Positions 45,201 through 58,065 of a stretch of DNA of 64,000 nt are shown here, piece after piece (the first letter of the stretch is position 1; each line of letters starts with the position of its first letter). A model generated the notes under the pieces. That model was not told the DNA's origin. It saw only the letters and a program-made list of their open reading frames with translations, and searched no databases. The stretch lies in the NCBI GenBank assembly GCA_001692895.1, contig KV748180.1, forward strand, positions 2,598,195-2,662,194, in the 5' to 3' direction. The position numbers were made by a program, and so were the translations under genes. Source of the DNA: Cenococcum geophilum 1.58. Lineage: Eukaryota > Ascomycota > Dothideomycetes > Gloniales > Gloniaceae.

Positions 45201-46781
45201 AGTAGGTAGTAGATAGGCCAGTAAATAGTAGATAAAGTAGTATTAACCTAAATTAGATTTTCTTACTATACTATCTATTAATCTAAATTATATTTATATA
45301 CTTTATCTTAATTACCTCTTAACTTATAACTAATTACCCCGTTTCCTACTATTAAATATCTTATTACCGATTTTTATTACTTATTATTAACTAAATTATA
45401 TCCTTATTATTAGCCTTTTTAATACCTATTTAATATATATAATAAGGCTCTAAAGCCTTTTATAATAAAATTAAGTTTTTATACTTAATTCTCTATTTAA
45501 TAAGTAGTAAATAAAAGATAAAATAATAACTAAAATAGTATTAAAAGTAGTAGTAGAGGCTATATTAATATTAAAAATAAAGGTTAAAATAAAAGCAATA
45601 AAAGTAAAGCTATAGTAATAAAAATATTTATTAAACTATAAATAAAATTAGTATTAAAGTAGTAATAAGGGTTAAAGCCATAATAGTAATCTAAATAAAA
45701 GTAAAATTAATATTTAAAAGAAAATTAATATTTATTTAAATTATTTTTAAAGGTTCTTTATATAGATAAAATAAATATAAAGTAGTAAATAATAAAGTAA
45801 TAAATAAAATAGTAAATAAAATAGTAATAATAAAGAAAATTTAATTATAAAATATATCGGTTTAATATAAAGGGTTATTATTTAAAAGTATAAAAGTATA
45901 TATATTAAATTCTACTATTTTTAGTATATAGTAATATAAAGTAAGATATATTATAAAAAAGGTTATAAAAATAATAGAAAAGATAGCTAAAGTAGTATTG
46001 AACGTAGTAACTAAAATAGTAACTATAGCTAAGTTAAAATAGAGATAAAAGCAGTAAATTAAAGTAATAGTAATAGTAATAGAAATAAAAAGAGTAGTAA
46101 AGAAAGTAATAATAAAGGAGTAGCTAGGGTTATAGTAAAAATAGTAATAAAAGTAATAATAAAAGTAATAAAGTAGTAAAAAGAATAGTAGAAGAAATAA
46201 TAATAGTAGTATTTAAGTTATAATAAAAGTAAAAAAAAATAGTATATAAAGTAATAGATTATACTTTAGCTTAATAATAATAAAATAGGTAAAATAAGAT
46301 ATATATATATATAATATAAAAGCTAATTAAAAAGATATAATTATATAGGAAATAGTAATTATTCTCTTTACGTTAACTATATATATATTATAAATATTAT
46401 TTTAGTCTTAGTATATATAAGAAAAAAGAATATTACTAGCGGTTATAGGCTAAAAGGTAGGGGAATAGTATAGTAGTAGTAGTAGAAGTAGGAGAAAAAG
46501 AAAAAGTAGTATAGTAAAAGGGTAGTACTTAGTTTTAAAATGATAAAAGCCTACCATAGGCGCAAGAAATAACTAACTAACTTAAAAATAGTAAAAGTAA
46601 AAGTTAAAGTAGTAGATAAGAAGTTAAAAAAAGTATTAAGTAATATAAGGAGTAGTTTAGATAAATAGTAAAGTAAAGTAAAAGTAAAGATAGTAATAAT
46701 ATATATATAATGATAATAAAGATAAAAATAGTACTAAAAATAGTATTAGAAATAAAATAGTAATAAAATAGCAATAAAAGT
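45201..46781. other. AT-rich, purine-rich low-complexity region
   Basis: The plus strand is dominated by A, G and T in runs such as AATAAAAGTAATAATAAAAG, with GTA/ATA trinucleotide drift. A short plus-strand SSR is found near 46460 (TAGTAGTAGTAG). I find no coding relic. Confidence 0.5.
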
Positions 46782-47177
46782 TGTCGGAATATATGGACAG
46801 GAATGTATGGACGGGTTACGTAGTCACGTGTCTCTGATTAGTCACCCTTATGGTGACTCATCAGCCCCCTACTTAGGCACCGCGATCCTTACAATCCTCT
46901 GCTTTCGATACCTATTAGACAAGAATCAATTCATTAGTTAATAGGCCATACAAGTGCACTTGGGTGATACCGACATTGATCAATGTCGGTATCACCCAAG
47001 TGCACTTGTATGGCCTATTAACTGATAAATTGATTCTTGTCTAATAGGTATTAAAAGCAGAGGATCGTAAGGATCGCGGTGCCTAAGTAGGGGGTTGATG
47101 AGTCATTATAAGGATGACTAATCAGATACACGACCACGTAACGTCTGCCCATATACTCCTGTCCATATATTCCGACA
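46782..47177. repeat. 396-bp spacerless palindrome; reads as two ~194-bp LTR-like units in inverted orientation
   Basis: Arms of 198 bases each, 46782-46979 and 46980-47177, meet with no loop at TTGATCAA. Differences between arms are almost all transitions. Each arm begins TGTCGGAATATATGG and, just before the centre, ends GGTGATACCGACA, so each has the TG...CA ends and short TGTCGG/CCGACA inverted termini of an LTR. A fold-back transposon is the alternative. No target duplication is obvious at the outer ends (AAAGT / TAAGG). Fossil if LTR-derived; no coding part. Confidence 0.8.
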
Positions 47178-47327
47178 TAAGGAGTCTAAGATATAGGACT
47201 TCCGTTTTATAAAACTTATATTTATTTATATCTAATTATAAACTAGCTCTATATAGGGCTTATAAAATAAGGTTAACATATTTCTAATATTTAGTTCAGT
47301 TATTACTATATATTAAGATATCGTTAA

Positions 47328-47603
47328 TACAGCCTGTAAAGGCTCCAGTGTCCCCCCCCCCTGTGTGCGCGCGCAACACACATAGCAATTTCGCTTCGTA
47401 CGCACTAGAGAATTTTAAGTTTAACTCTTGTAATTAAGCTTAAAAGATTAAAGGCTTTGCCTCTTTTGTGGGTGCATAGCCCTTTTAGCAGGCGCACAGT
47501 ATCTATGCTAGATGGTGCACTTAACTAGTAATTACCGAAATTGCTGTGTGGTTGCGCGCGCATATAGGGGGGGGGGGGGACACTAGAGCCTTTACAGGCT
47601 GTA
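47328..47603. mobile_element. 276-bp MITE with ~68-bp inverted repeats and TAA target duplication
   Basis: The ends are TACAGCCTGTAAAGGCTC and its reverse complement, flanked by TAA at 47325-47327 and 47604-47606. Each arm holds AGTGT, a run of 11-14 C (G on the other side), then a GTGTGCGCGCGC-like alternating stretch and AGCAATTTCG. A three-base TWA duplication is typical of PIF/Harbinger elements, so a Harbinger MITE is the best guess; a Tc1-type MITE with TA is possible. It is much less RIP-mutated than its surroundings. Confidence 0.8.
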
Positions 47604-50600
47604 TAAGCGGTATAGAAGATGTCTAAGTAGGGACGTAGGGTATTATTTACGTAATACTAAAACGAGCTTAGGGCATTGGCGAGGCTAAATAGCGTTACTA
47701 AGTATTTAAATAATCTATACTAAGTAGAAAATGCAGTAAGCCATTTATCTCCTTTTGTAATATAGAGGCGGTTAAATATAGAGATAATATTAAGCTTTAT
47801 ATAGTAGTGAGCCTTACTTAGTCAGTTTAGTATCTTTTATATTAGCGGGATTGGATATTAATTATTAATAGTAACAGCGTTAAAAGCTTAGTAGTCTACG
47901 CAGAAGCGTAAACCGCCGCTAGGTTTCTTAATAAAGATTACTAGTACGACTATAGGTAAAGAGCTTACTATAATAAATCCTTTACTTAGGTTCCTGTTTA
48001 GATACTTTTATAGTACTTAAAGTTTATTTTAGGATATTCTATATAGGGGTCTAAACCCAAGCTACTTTCCTTCTTTAAGTACGATTTTATAGTTATATGG
48101 TTAGTATTCCAGTAGCTTATCGGCTTCCTTTTATAAGAATACTTTTAGACAATTATAGTAGTCTACTAGTACCTTTATAGCAGGGTTAGTATACTTCTTT
48201 AATGCTAAGGCCTTCTTAATGTCGGCTATTATAACAGTAAAGATTATATATTTAGGTTTCTTAGTAAGTTATACTAGTAGAGTAGCTCTAATTATATAGA
48301 TGTCTAGGGTGCTAAGCTTATTTAGATTGTCCATAGTTTCTTATTTAGGTTTAGGTTTAGTATTAAGTACGGAGTTAGTGTTAAATTTAGGTTTAAGTTC
48401 TTTAAGAATCCTTTTATAGTAGAATACTAGTTCTTCTAGTATTTTTGTATATTAAGCTTAAGCTTCTACTTAGCTTAGGGCGGTATAGTAGTTAGAATTG
48501 GTTTATAGGGTTTAGTAAAATTTTTAGATCCTTAATAGATATTAGTAAAAGTCTTATATCCGTGGAATTCGGTATAGTTCCTAGGTTAGTAAAATTAGGT
48601 AGAATTCTTAGGTATAAGATAAATTTTAGTAGATTTTTTAGATTTTAGTTTTAAGTCTAAGCAGTAAGTTATAAGGCACTTCTACTTATAGCAGGAGGCA
48701 GTAAATAGAAGCTTAAGGTTATCCTAATTAATAGTTACCTTATATAGCTTTATCTAAGATTATTTAAGAATTACTAAGTAACCTATAGTAGTAATAAAAA
48801 GTTTAATTAATTCTTTATAGTTTAGGTATTAGAGTTTTAGGGATACGATATAGGTAATATAACCTAAGACGGTGCGTTTACTATTAAATCTAAATACGTT
48901 AATATACTAGTTAAGGAGGGTTAAGGTAAAACCATTATCTTATATAAAGATCTTATTAATAAATCCTATACTACCAGCTCCTATATTAATTAGAACTTAA
49001 ATATTAGCCTATTAATTATTCTACTATAGGCGGCAGTTAACGGTTATACTATAGTCCTAAGAGTTAGAGTTCGTAATATCTAAAGCATTTAATAAGATCC
49101 TAAGGCAGAGCCGTCTTAGAGAGTAACTTAGCTCCAAACCCTTCCTTTTAGAGGCAATTAGGGCGGAGTTCTTATGGCGTATTAATTATAGCTTCGTCCT
49201 TATAAGTAGTGCTTATTAGGCGTAAAGCCAAAACCGGACAAGGAAGGCCGTAAGCGATAACTTAAGGTTAGGCGCGGTAGATAGTTGCCAAAATTGGACG
49301 TTTATAAATTGTTTTAGGGCGTAGGTAAAGGGACGGAACAGTTTCTTAAGATATGGTCTTTGCTTCTGTATTTAAAGCAAAGGCCTAGCTTAATATATCG
49401 TTCTTATTCAGAGGACCCTAGTGGAGTATACTATAGTATTCTAATGTTAATATCTATAGCGTTTAGATCTTTATAAGTCTTAGGCGGCTAGGGGGCGAAG
49501 TATTAGGGTATATATTTTAGGATAAGGCGTAGTATATTATTATATAGGCTATTAATAATATTAGCGTAAGTAGTAAGGGTATCTAAAAGCTTAACTCCCA
49601 TAAGGGAGGCCTTTAATTTAGAGTTTAAGGATTCTACTAGGCGATTAATTAAGGCGGGTTCGTTCTATCTAGTCCCTTTAGTATAGTAGTGGAATTTAGT
49701 AAAGTATAATGGAAAGCTCTTAGAGCCTTATATCATCTTATTTAGTTTTCTTTATACTATAGTAATTTAGTTAGGGTCGCTATATAATGCTTCTAGTATA
49801 GTAACTAGTTCTTTTATAGTGCTTAGCTAGAACAGGTATATAGTTTCTATAGCATCTCTTATTAAACGACTTATAGCGTAACATAGTTGGCTATTAGGGG
49901 TTAGGTAGCGATTAATATTGCCATTTAGCTTATTCTTAAGTTGGTTATAAAAAAAAAGAGCGTATCTCACTCCTTTTACCTAAATAGGTAAGAGGATTAG
50001 GGAGACGTTTAGTTAACTTCTTTATAGGGGTACTAGTTAGCGAATTTAGGGTTAAGGAGCTAGTTTTAGACACGTTCTCTCTATCTAGAATTTATAGGTT
50101 AATGCCAGTGGGGGTAAGTAGGGGTAATGGTATAGCAGACGGTGGGTTTCAGCAGATCTCTTTAATTCCTTTTTTTTAGAGATTTAATTAACTTATAATA
50201 TCGGGCTTCTTAACGGGTAAGTGTGTCCGTAAAAGCCTATTACAGAGTCTCTATTTATTTGGTAAATATATTATATAGGTCTTTTGCAGATATAGGGGCT
50301 TCTAGATTATTCTATATACTAATTAGGGTAGTATAGGGTATAGGTTTAATGTAATATAGTGTTACGGAGTAAGTATAAGCGACAATAATATATAGCAGAG
50401 TAGATATTATTAAGCTATATATATAAACTGTGTAATAAGATTAAGATATTATATAAGGAAAGAAGGTGGAAAAATGGAAAGAAAGGGTATATATTATGGA
50501 CTTAATTACTTAGTTAATATATACACGGAGTAGAATAGGATTTAGTAAAGCTTAATGGAACTTAGTGGAATATAGCAGAATATAGCAGATTGCCGTTAGA

Positions 50601-50706
50601 TTGCCGTAGATTGCTATTAGATTACCGTCTTGTAGTCGGTCTCTAGTTGCTAAATTAGTAGAAATAGGTAGACGTATATAAGGTGTTATGGGGGTATCCT
50701 ATAACA
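47604..50706 (-). mobile_element. Ty3/Gypsy element B, fossil, 3' part missing
   Basis: On the minus strand: an LTR-like sequence at 50360-50706, a gag region at about 49900-49450, a zinc-knuckle/protease region at about 49300-48700, and reverse transcriptase at about 48250-47650, which includes the FCVDY-type block near 47895. RNase H and integrase are absent; the relic ends at the MITE flank. The LTR is related to 1469-1806. Broken, dozens of RIP-type disruptions; a different lineage from the Gypsy A copies. Confidence 0.7.
50360..50706. repeat. LTR of Gypsy B (related to 1469-1806)
   Basis: Begins TGTTACGGAG and ends GGGGGTATCCTATAACA. The last ~150 bases correspond to 1655-1806 with transition differences. 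It lies upstream of the minus-strand gag relic, where a 5' LTR would be, although it also abuts the plus-strand fragment at 50707. Confidence 0.6.
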
Positions 50707-51835
50707 AAAAGTCTCAGTAACGTATAAGACGTTTAAGGATTTTTAGGATTTATAAATTTCTTTTATTAATTTATTAATCACTTCTTAAAAATTATTTAGC
50801 TATTAATAAACTTAATAAGGAAGAGCGTAAGATTTAAATGGACTACTAAATATAAATAAGCATTTAATGACCTAAAACTTCGTTTTACAACTACTCTAAT
50901 TCTCGCTTACTTTAACCCTAACCTTAAATATATTATTAAAACAGATTTGTCTAATTATATACTAGAAGGAATGTTATTATAATATAATAAGAACGGCGAG
51001 CTACGTCTAGTAGCCTTTCTCTCTTAAAAACTTACCCCTACTAAATTAAACTACGAGATATACGATAAGGAACTGCTTATAATTATTAGATATTTTAAAC
51101 AATAGTGCCTAAAACTTAAAGGATTATTATTTCTAATACGCGTATTAACAGACCATAAAAACCTATAGTATGTTATAACTATAAAGCAATTAATATAGCG
51201 CCAAATTTGTTAGGCCAAATACCTCTTATAATTTAACTTTAAGATTATATACTAACTTAGCAAACTTAATTAGAAGCCCGACTTATTAATATAATAATTA
51301 TAGGACTTACCTATAAACACCTCCGACAAATAGATTATAAATTAATTATAAATTCTACTGTCCCCTAAATACTTTAAGAAACTACGCTCTATATTTCTAA
51401 ACGAGGAGCTTAATAAAAATAAATTAGAAATTAATAAGTGGGATATAGAAATTGATAAACTAATAAAGCATAAATATAAGGACGATTCCTAAATAGTAGA
51501 TATAATAAAAGCAATTTAAATAGGAAAACGGCAATATAAGGATATTATGCTCGCTAAATATAAAATCTACAATAACCAATTATACTATTAATAGAAGATA
51601 GTAGTCCCAAATTCCGAACTCTTGCAATTTAAAATACTCAAATTTATATATAACTCTTCTATAGTAGGATATCCTAGCTATATAAAGATGCATAAGATGG
51701 TTTAATAAGCGTATTACTGGCCTATAATATATATCTATATACAAAAATATATCCAAGTATATAGAACGTGCGTTTATAGAAAGACTTCTTACGTAAAGAA
51801 ATAAGGAGTACTCCTATTACAAACCTTATATCGGC
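50707..51835 (+). mobile_element. Ty3/Gypsy fragment C, fossil
   Basis: The plus strand reads the end of a Gypsy reverse transcriptase, an RNase H region (about 50860-51200, with a YDKELL-like block near 51060) and the zinc-binding start of integrase (about 51650-51830). It has no LTR of its own. Both ends abut other repeats. Broken, dozens of disruptions; it matches the RNase H style of Ty3/Gypsy but not obviously the A copies. Confidence 0.65.
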
Positions 51836-51837
51836 AG

Positions 51838-54800
51838 TAATATAACTACTAAGAAGAGATATTAATGGGTTAATTAAGATAGTATAGGAGGCGCTGGAAC
51901 CGATTAAGCTATAGAATAAGGGGTAACTAAGTTACGTGGCTAGTTGCGTTATAGGTTCGGAACATAGAAACGTAGAAACGTAGGAATGCGATACACTGAC
52001 GTACTGACGTACTAATGTACTTAGTACATTTTTTAGGCGCAGTATTGTATATTTAAAGGATTATAGTCCCTACCTAGATAGTTCTCTTCTTTGTAGTAAA
52101 TCTTAGAATATAATTAGAGTTAATCTATTAGGCAACCTACTCTACTAGTTATTATTACATTATTAACTTCTTATTTACCTATATACCTAGCCTATTAATA
52201 AGTCTACCGTAGTTCCTACTATGAGGCTTTATTACACATTTACTACTTAATTATAGTATTAATAAAGTTAAACAATATGCTACTAAAAGCACTAGCTATA
52301 ACGCCGTTAACAGTAGTAACTACTTTAGGAATAAGTAGGGACACTAGCATATAGGAAATAGATTCACAGCTAGTTATGGTAGGTTAGCTATAGAAAATAG
52401 TTAATTAATTAATAGATAATAATTAAATACTTAAAGAACGAATTAATGGAATTAGAGCAGTAAAAGTTAAGTTACTATTAGTTAAGCGATTCTTAGGGGA
52501 AAAGTTAAAGCTTAAAGGGTTTCTTATATAAATGCGCTTTAAGGTAATATAAGAAGGTATAAAGCTTGCTATACCTATAGACCAAGTAGTCTATACGGGA
52601 CTATTCTTATTAAGGCGAGCACTTAAGTGGTTTAAACCCTACCTTACTAAGATATAGACGTATAGGGATATAACTATTAACCTAGAGGTTAAATATATGT
52701 TTTTAAGCTGGAATTGGTTTGTAAGCTAACTAATACAGATATTTAAAGACCTAAAAGTAATACCTATAGCAGAATAAAAGCTTTAAAACTTGGTATAACA
52801 AACCTTAGTAATTAAGTATATAATATAGTTTTAAACACTAGCTATATAGGTTAAGTATAATAATAAGGCGCTTATAGCACAGTATAAATAGAGACTTAAG
52901 GTAAAAGTCTAGGACGTAATTATTTTAATAGAAGATGCGGATATACTTAGGGAACTAATAGATTAAGCGATTAAGATTAATAATAGGATCTATTAACAAG
53001 AATAGACTAAAAAGGGTTAAGATAGAGTTTTATAGTTGTATAAGGCGTAAAGTATATATTAACTAAGTTAAAAACTATAGAATGGCGGACTAGAGCTAAT
53101 AGACCTAAGCGGTACTAAAGAGTATAAGGGTAGACAACTATAAAAACCTAGGGGATAAGGATTAAGTAATTAAAGGTCTAAGGAGTAGAGGCTAAACTAG
53201 GGATTTTAGTAGTAGAAGACGTTTAGGCGGACTCCACAATAGGAAAAATAGTTTAAAGGAGCTTATATAAATTATAAAAAATAGGGTTATTTTACTAGAA
53301 ACTATAAAGATAGTTAGAGTAACTATATAGTAAAGGGAACTAGACTAGTAGACGATATATACGTATAGAGGGACAATAGTGTACTATAAGGAACCAAAGA
53401 GTATTTAATCCAAAGTTTTGCGTTTTATTATAATAACGTATACTAAATTTATAAAGACGCTAAGTATAGCGCAAGCTATTAGCTATAAAAGCTAAAATTA
53501 TTAGAATTTAAAGAAACTAACAAACCGTTATATAGATTGGATATTAAAGATAATAAATTTAATATAGGCGAAATATTTAGCAACGATAAAATAATAAAGA
53601 TAGCTTACTAGAAGCATATAAACCTTAAAGAAGTCATAATAAAGGTAGAAGTTAAATCTACTATAGAGGAAGTGTTAGTAATAGAGATTAAAATTCTATT
53701 AAATATGATATCTATCGCTTTATAAGACATAAGAGAAGTAAAATAGCGAACTACTTTAGTACTTAATAAAGGCAAAAGGCTAAAGGCTTAAGACTTTAAA
53801 GAAAGGATAAGAGTATAAGCTAGTTATCTACGAGGATAGATTAAAGTAAAAGATTAGGAAGACGAAACTTCCGCAATAAAGGGAAAGAGTCCTATAGTAG
53901 GTAAATAAAGCATTTAGCCTTATAGTTAAATAATTAATACTAGAATTACGAAGTTTATAGATCTAAAGGATCCTATAGCTAGAAATAAACTAAAAAAAGA
54001 TTAGAAAAGACTTAAGAGTTAAATTAAAGTATAGTAAGAATAAAGAGGCTATTAAGGGTTAAGAATACTAAGTAGACTAAGGGTTAAAGTACCTATATAA
54101 AGAATTACTAATAGGCCTAAAGTAGGTATGCTAAGAGTAAAGTAGCTTAAAGAATTAGAGTAAGAAGAGGACCTAAAAGTTCTAACTAGATTTAAAGAAC
54201 GGTATACTAAAGGTTATAATAATATAGTAATAACGAGATATCTCCTTATAGATAAATAATATATGCTTATAGAGCTATACTAAAAGTAGTATAAATAATA
54301 ATATAATAATAAGTAGGAGGACTTTTATATATAGTTAGACGAAAAAGTTGTTTAAGACTAAGTAATTATAAAAAAACGCATAAGTTATATTAAGGGAGTA
54401 TTAATTATAACGTTAAGAAATCTAAAAGAAAGATTAGAGGACTAGAGAAGTAAGAGGCAAATTATAGTACCTATAAACGAGAAACTAATGTTTAGATTAG
54501 CTAGACAGAGGTTTAAGCTTAAGGATAAAAATAAGCTAAGAGTTAACCTAAAGTACCTAGTGTATTATATATTAGTATAGATAATATATATAGATAATAT
54601 ATATAATATATCTAAATATCTAAAGGAAAAGAATTAAAAGTACTAGATAAGGATGTATTAGGTACTAGAAAAGCAATAGTATAGAATACTAAGTATATAT
54701 ATAGATAGCATTTAATAGAAGTTTAGGGGTTAGGGGATTTAATATATTAACTAGGAAGATTCCTTATAGAAGAATGCTTAGATAAATAATAGTAGTAGAA

Positions 54801-55119
54801 ATATCTAAAGAACACGTGTCTATAGTATATTAAGGATAAAAAGCGAACTAGGTATTAGCTAAAGAGTAAGCTAAGTATAATAAGATTAAGTAGCTAATAG
54901 TTAGGAAAAGGTAAGGCCTATAAAACTAGAGGGAGCTAGTAGTAGAGCCTTAGATCCTTAAAGGAATTTAAAAACAATACCTAAATTTATAAGTTAATTA
55001 GTAAGATTAATAGTTTAAAGTACTAATAGATAGTAGAGTAACTAGAACTATATTTTACTAGCAGTAGTAAAATAGATAGGACCACCTTATAGACAAAAAG
55101 AGCACCTATATCTACTAAC
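51838..55119 (+). mobile_element. Ty3/Gypsy copy A3, fossil, truncated before reverse transcriptase
   Basis: It carries the A-family LTR (about 51838-52167, closing TTATTATTACA) and the collinear gag, zinc-knuckle and protease regions. It is more diverged from A1 and A2 than they are from each other, lacks most of the tandem block, and stops near 55119. Broken, dozens of disruptions. Confidence 0.75.
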
Positions 55120-55440
55120 GTTTTACATAAGCGAGCGCCGCACACGGCCGAGCGCCGCAGCTTAAAACCCTACCAGACTTGCGGAGGATAAATTATCCTA
55201 TCCGGTCGGGCGGATAATAATCCTATCCGAGGATAGCCCGGATATTGGATAATATCCGGATAATCTTATATATACTGTTCGAAGGGGCTTAGCGCTTTTT
55301 AATTAGTTATGAAAAAAACCTAGTCACCTAATTAAGCACGTGCTACCCCATTAAATTTAAACCCTCTTTCCTGCCCCTGATTACTGCTCTTCTTACTACT
55401 CTTATTACTACTCTTATTACTACTCTCTTCTATATTTACT
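55120..55440. other. Junction region left of the Helitron coding part
   Basis: Contains GAGCGCCGCACACGGCCGAG and repeated GGATAATATCCGGATAA-type motifs (55185-55265), then at 55298-55372 the segment shared with 43862-43945. The Helitron 5' end probably lies near 55298. TCTTACTACTCT repeats follow at 55388-55425. Confidence 0.4.
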
Positions 55441-57735
55441 ACCCTAGTTACTACTCTCTACCTACNGCCTAAATGCCTTCCGATCGTATATTTTNCACTA
55501 GCTNTAACNAATACCNCTCTTTTACTNACTTTGCAANGAACCGTCTTNGAGCTGCGTATAAGAACTATAAATCTTATAAGGTTAAACCTTTTTTTAACTC
55601 TTTTATTAGTTGCTACTTTTCTAACTATATATATATAGGAGAAAAGAAACCGACGGTCCCGACGACCTTTGGTGGACCCTCCGCAGCCTATAAACTAAAC
55701 TATAACCACCGCTGCTGCTTCTACTGCTGCTTCCGCTGCTGCTTTCGCTACTGCTACTGCTGCTACCGCTGCTACCGCCGCTACTTCTCCCTCTACTTCC
55801 CGCCTCCTTATACCCCCTGTATTAATCTAGCCGCGACCGCCCGTATTAATCTAGCTACGGTCTACTACGGTCCGCCCTATTACGGACCAGTTAGATATTA
55901 GGCCTATAAGTATGGCCGCTATTGCTACGGTCCGCCCTATTGCGGACTAGTTAGATATCGGGCCTATAAATACGGCCTATAATTACTGCTAAGCTTTATA
56001 CTGGATAGATGAACGGATTGGTTCTACGCGGGCTAAAGAGCCTTACTTTAAGAGCTGCTATAAGCAAGGCGATGTTATTCTACCTTTGTTTACACCCCCG
56101 CCGTAGTATTTACGGACCTTGCTGTAGTCCTAGGAACGCTTCGCCCGTACATTTTAGGACTAGCTCTGTTTATATAACGTAGCTTTGGCTTTTACCTCTA
56201 TTAACTATACCACTACCGACTACGGCGCTACTTTGGCCGGTATTAATTGTTTCCAGATTTATAGCGAACTGTACCACCTTGCTAGGCCTATAGAAGTTCC
56301 CTCTAGAGCTACACCTTAATATGCTTAGCTTTACTTTTATAACCCCGCCTACGCTACTAATATCCGTCTATAGACTAATCCGCAGCTTAATGCGGACGTT
56401 TTACGGTGTCTTACTAATATACTATATGAGATTGGCAGTCCTTTTATTATATTATACTAGACTACTATAGAACGGCTTTAGGCGTAAACCATATTTACTC
56501 TATTATAGATTATTCTTAACCCGCAGATAAAGCTAATTTTTAAAGTGGGGGTAGATCGGCGCTGTAAAAATCTACCTACGGCTAATGAGGTTGCTGTTGT
56601 TATTCCTAACGAGTATAAAAATTCTAGCTGCCGCGATATTGTTTTTGCTAACCGTAGGCTGCCTGGTAAGCCCCTGCGTTACTACCATATTAGCCTAACT
56701 TACGCCGCTTATATGCCGCTATACTACATACTGCTCTTCCCTTATAGCGACCGTGGCTGGCACTGGGGTATACGGCTCCGTAGCAATTCCCGTACCTACT
56801 AGTATAACCGGCTTCCCTAGTAAGCTTATTTTTAGTTTTACCTTTACGTCCGTAACAACTCTAAACTAGTACCGTTTGCCTTTTGCCGGCTATTTTAGCA
56901 GTACGTAGTTAACGCCTAGGCCCTATATAACTAAAACAAGCTTAACTAGATCCGTTCCTATTAGTCTAACCTCCGCGCGGATCTATATAACGGTATTATA
57001 GATGCTATTTCCCGCGGAGATGTTAACGCTAATTCTATCGGCCGCCGCGTTATTTTTCCTTTAAACTACCTAGGTAGCGCCCGCTTTATCAGCCAGTGCT
57101 ACTAAGATGCTATAGCTATAGTCCGCCGTTACGGCCGTCTAAGCCTATTTATTACTTTTACGGCCAATCCGCGGTGGGACAAAGTTACACGCGAGCTTTT
57201 ACCTTTCTAAACTGCTACTAACCGTCCTGATTTAGTTGCCCGTGTTTTCCATATAAAGGTTGCCCACCTTCTTACCAACCTTAAGAAAAAGTAAATTTTT
57301 GGTAGATTCCTTAGCTGCGTTTAGACTATTAAATATTAAAAACGGGGCCTGCCGTATCTTTACCTTCTTCTCTTTTTATATCCGGAGGACCGTGATTCGT
57401 TTATGGATCTGGTAGTTATTAACCGCTATATATCCGCAGAGCTCCTACGGCCCCAAGATGACCCTACTAAACGCCTTACGGATATTGTGCGGACTATAAT
57501 GGTCTATAGGCCCTACGGTGCTGCTAATCTAAACGCCCCCTATATGGTTACTAGTGCTCTAGGGTATCCGCTAACCTGCTTAAAGCGGTTTCTAAAGCCA
57601 TTCTGCCCCGTAACGGTCGTGCATAACGATAGGTACCCTTAGTATCGGCGCCGCGATAATTTACGGTCGTGGCCTATCTATATACCAGGCAGTAATAGTG
57701 CCACTATAGACCTTAACAACCGCTATATAGTACCA
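55441..57735 (+). mobile_element. Helitron, left part: N-terminal and Rep (HUH) domains, RIP-inactivated
   Basis: From about 56050 a single plus-strand frame, with many TAG/TAA codons of RIP type, follows the fungal Helitron protein: a SCYKQGDVILPLFTPPP block near 56054, ALAFTSINYTTTDYG near 56190, GLPGKPLRYY and GWHWGIRL near 56660-56770, then the Helitron_like_N segment (LRADLYNGIIDAISRGDVNA, RRVIFPLNYLGSARFISQCY, LFITFTANPRWDKVTREL) and a hydrophobic block RGLPYLYLLLFLYPEDRDSF at 57350-57403 in the HUH region; the family's conserved His pair is not intact here. It ends at RYIVP (57721-57735), where the Ngaro-type element begins; the reading resumes at 62478 with YNPYLSAKYRAYINVEACGS. Upstream, 55473-55901 is still open, contains ambiguous bases and a Cys/Tyr-rich repetitive stretch, and may not be coding. 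Confidence 0.85.
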
Positions 57736-57882
57736 TCTATTATTTACACGCTTGCGGAGAAGAGGATTAATTAATCTAATTGGTGGGTACGGGCTCAAAG
57801 GCATTAATTAAAAATGGGTATATTTATAAGGCCATTTATAGGGGATTACCCTACCTTAACTAAACGTGATGCCTATAGACCC
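57736..57882. repeat. Split direct repeat B2 of the Ngaro-type element
   Basis: Begins TCTATTATTTACACGCTTGC and matches 58065-58211 base for base in length (147), with transitions only. It abuts Helitron coding sequence on its left. Confidence 0.85.
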
Positions 57883-57959
57883 GTGCGCAAGTATATTGCT
57901 ATAGTATCTATTTATAAAGCCCAAAATATATAACTAAAGAAAAAGGTATAGGTGGGAGG

Positions 57960-58065
57960 GAAAGCAAGCAAGCAAGGCTTAATTTTGTAAATGTTAATAA
58001 TGTTAGTATTACTAAGATACAGGGGTGCTGCTGTAGTACTCGCTTAGCCATATAGACATATTTAT
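57960..58065. repeat. Split direct repeat A2 of the Ngaro-type element
   Basis: Begins GAAAGCAAGCAAGCAAGGC and matches 62373-62478 along about 106 bases. It abuts B1 directly, sharing one T at 58065. Confidence 0.85.
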
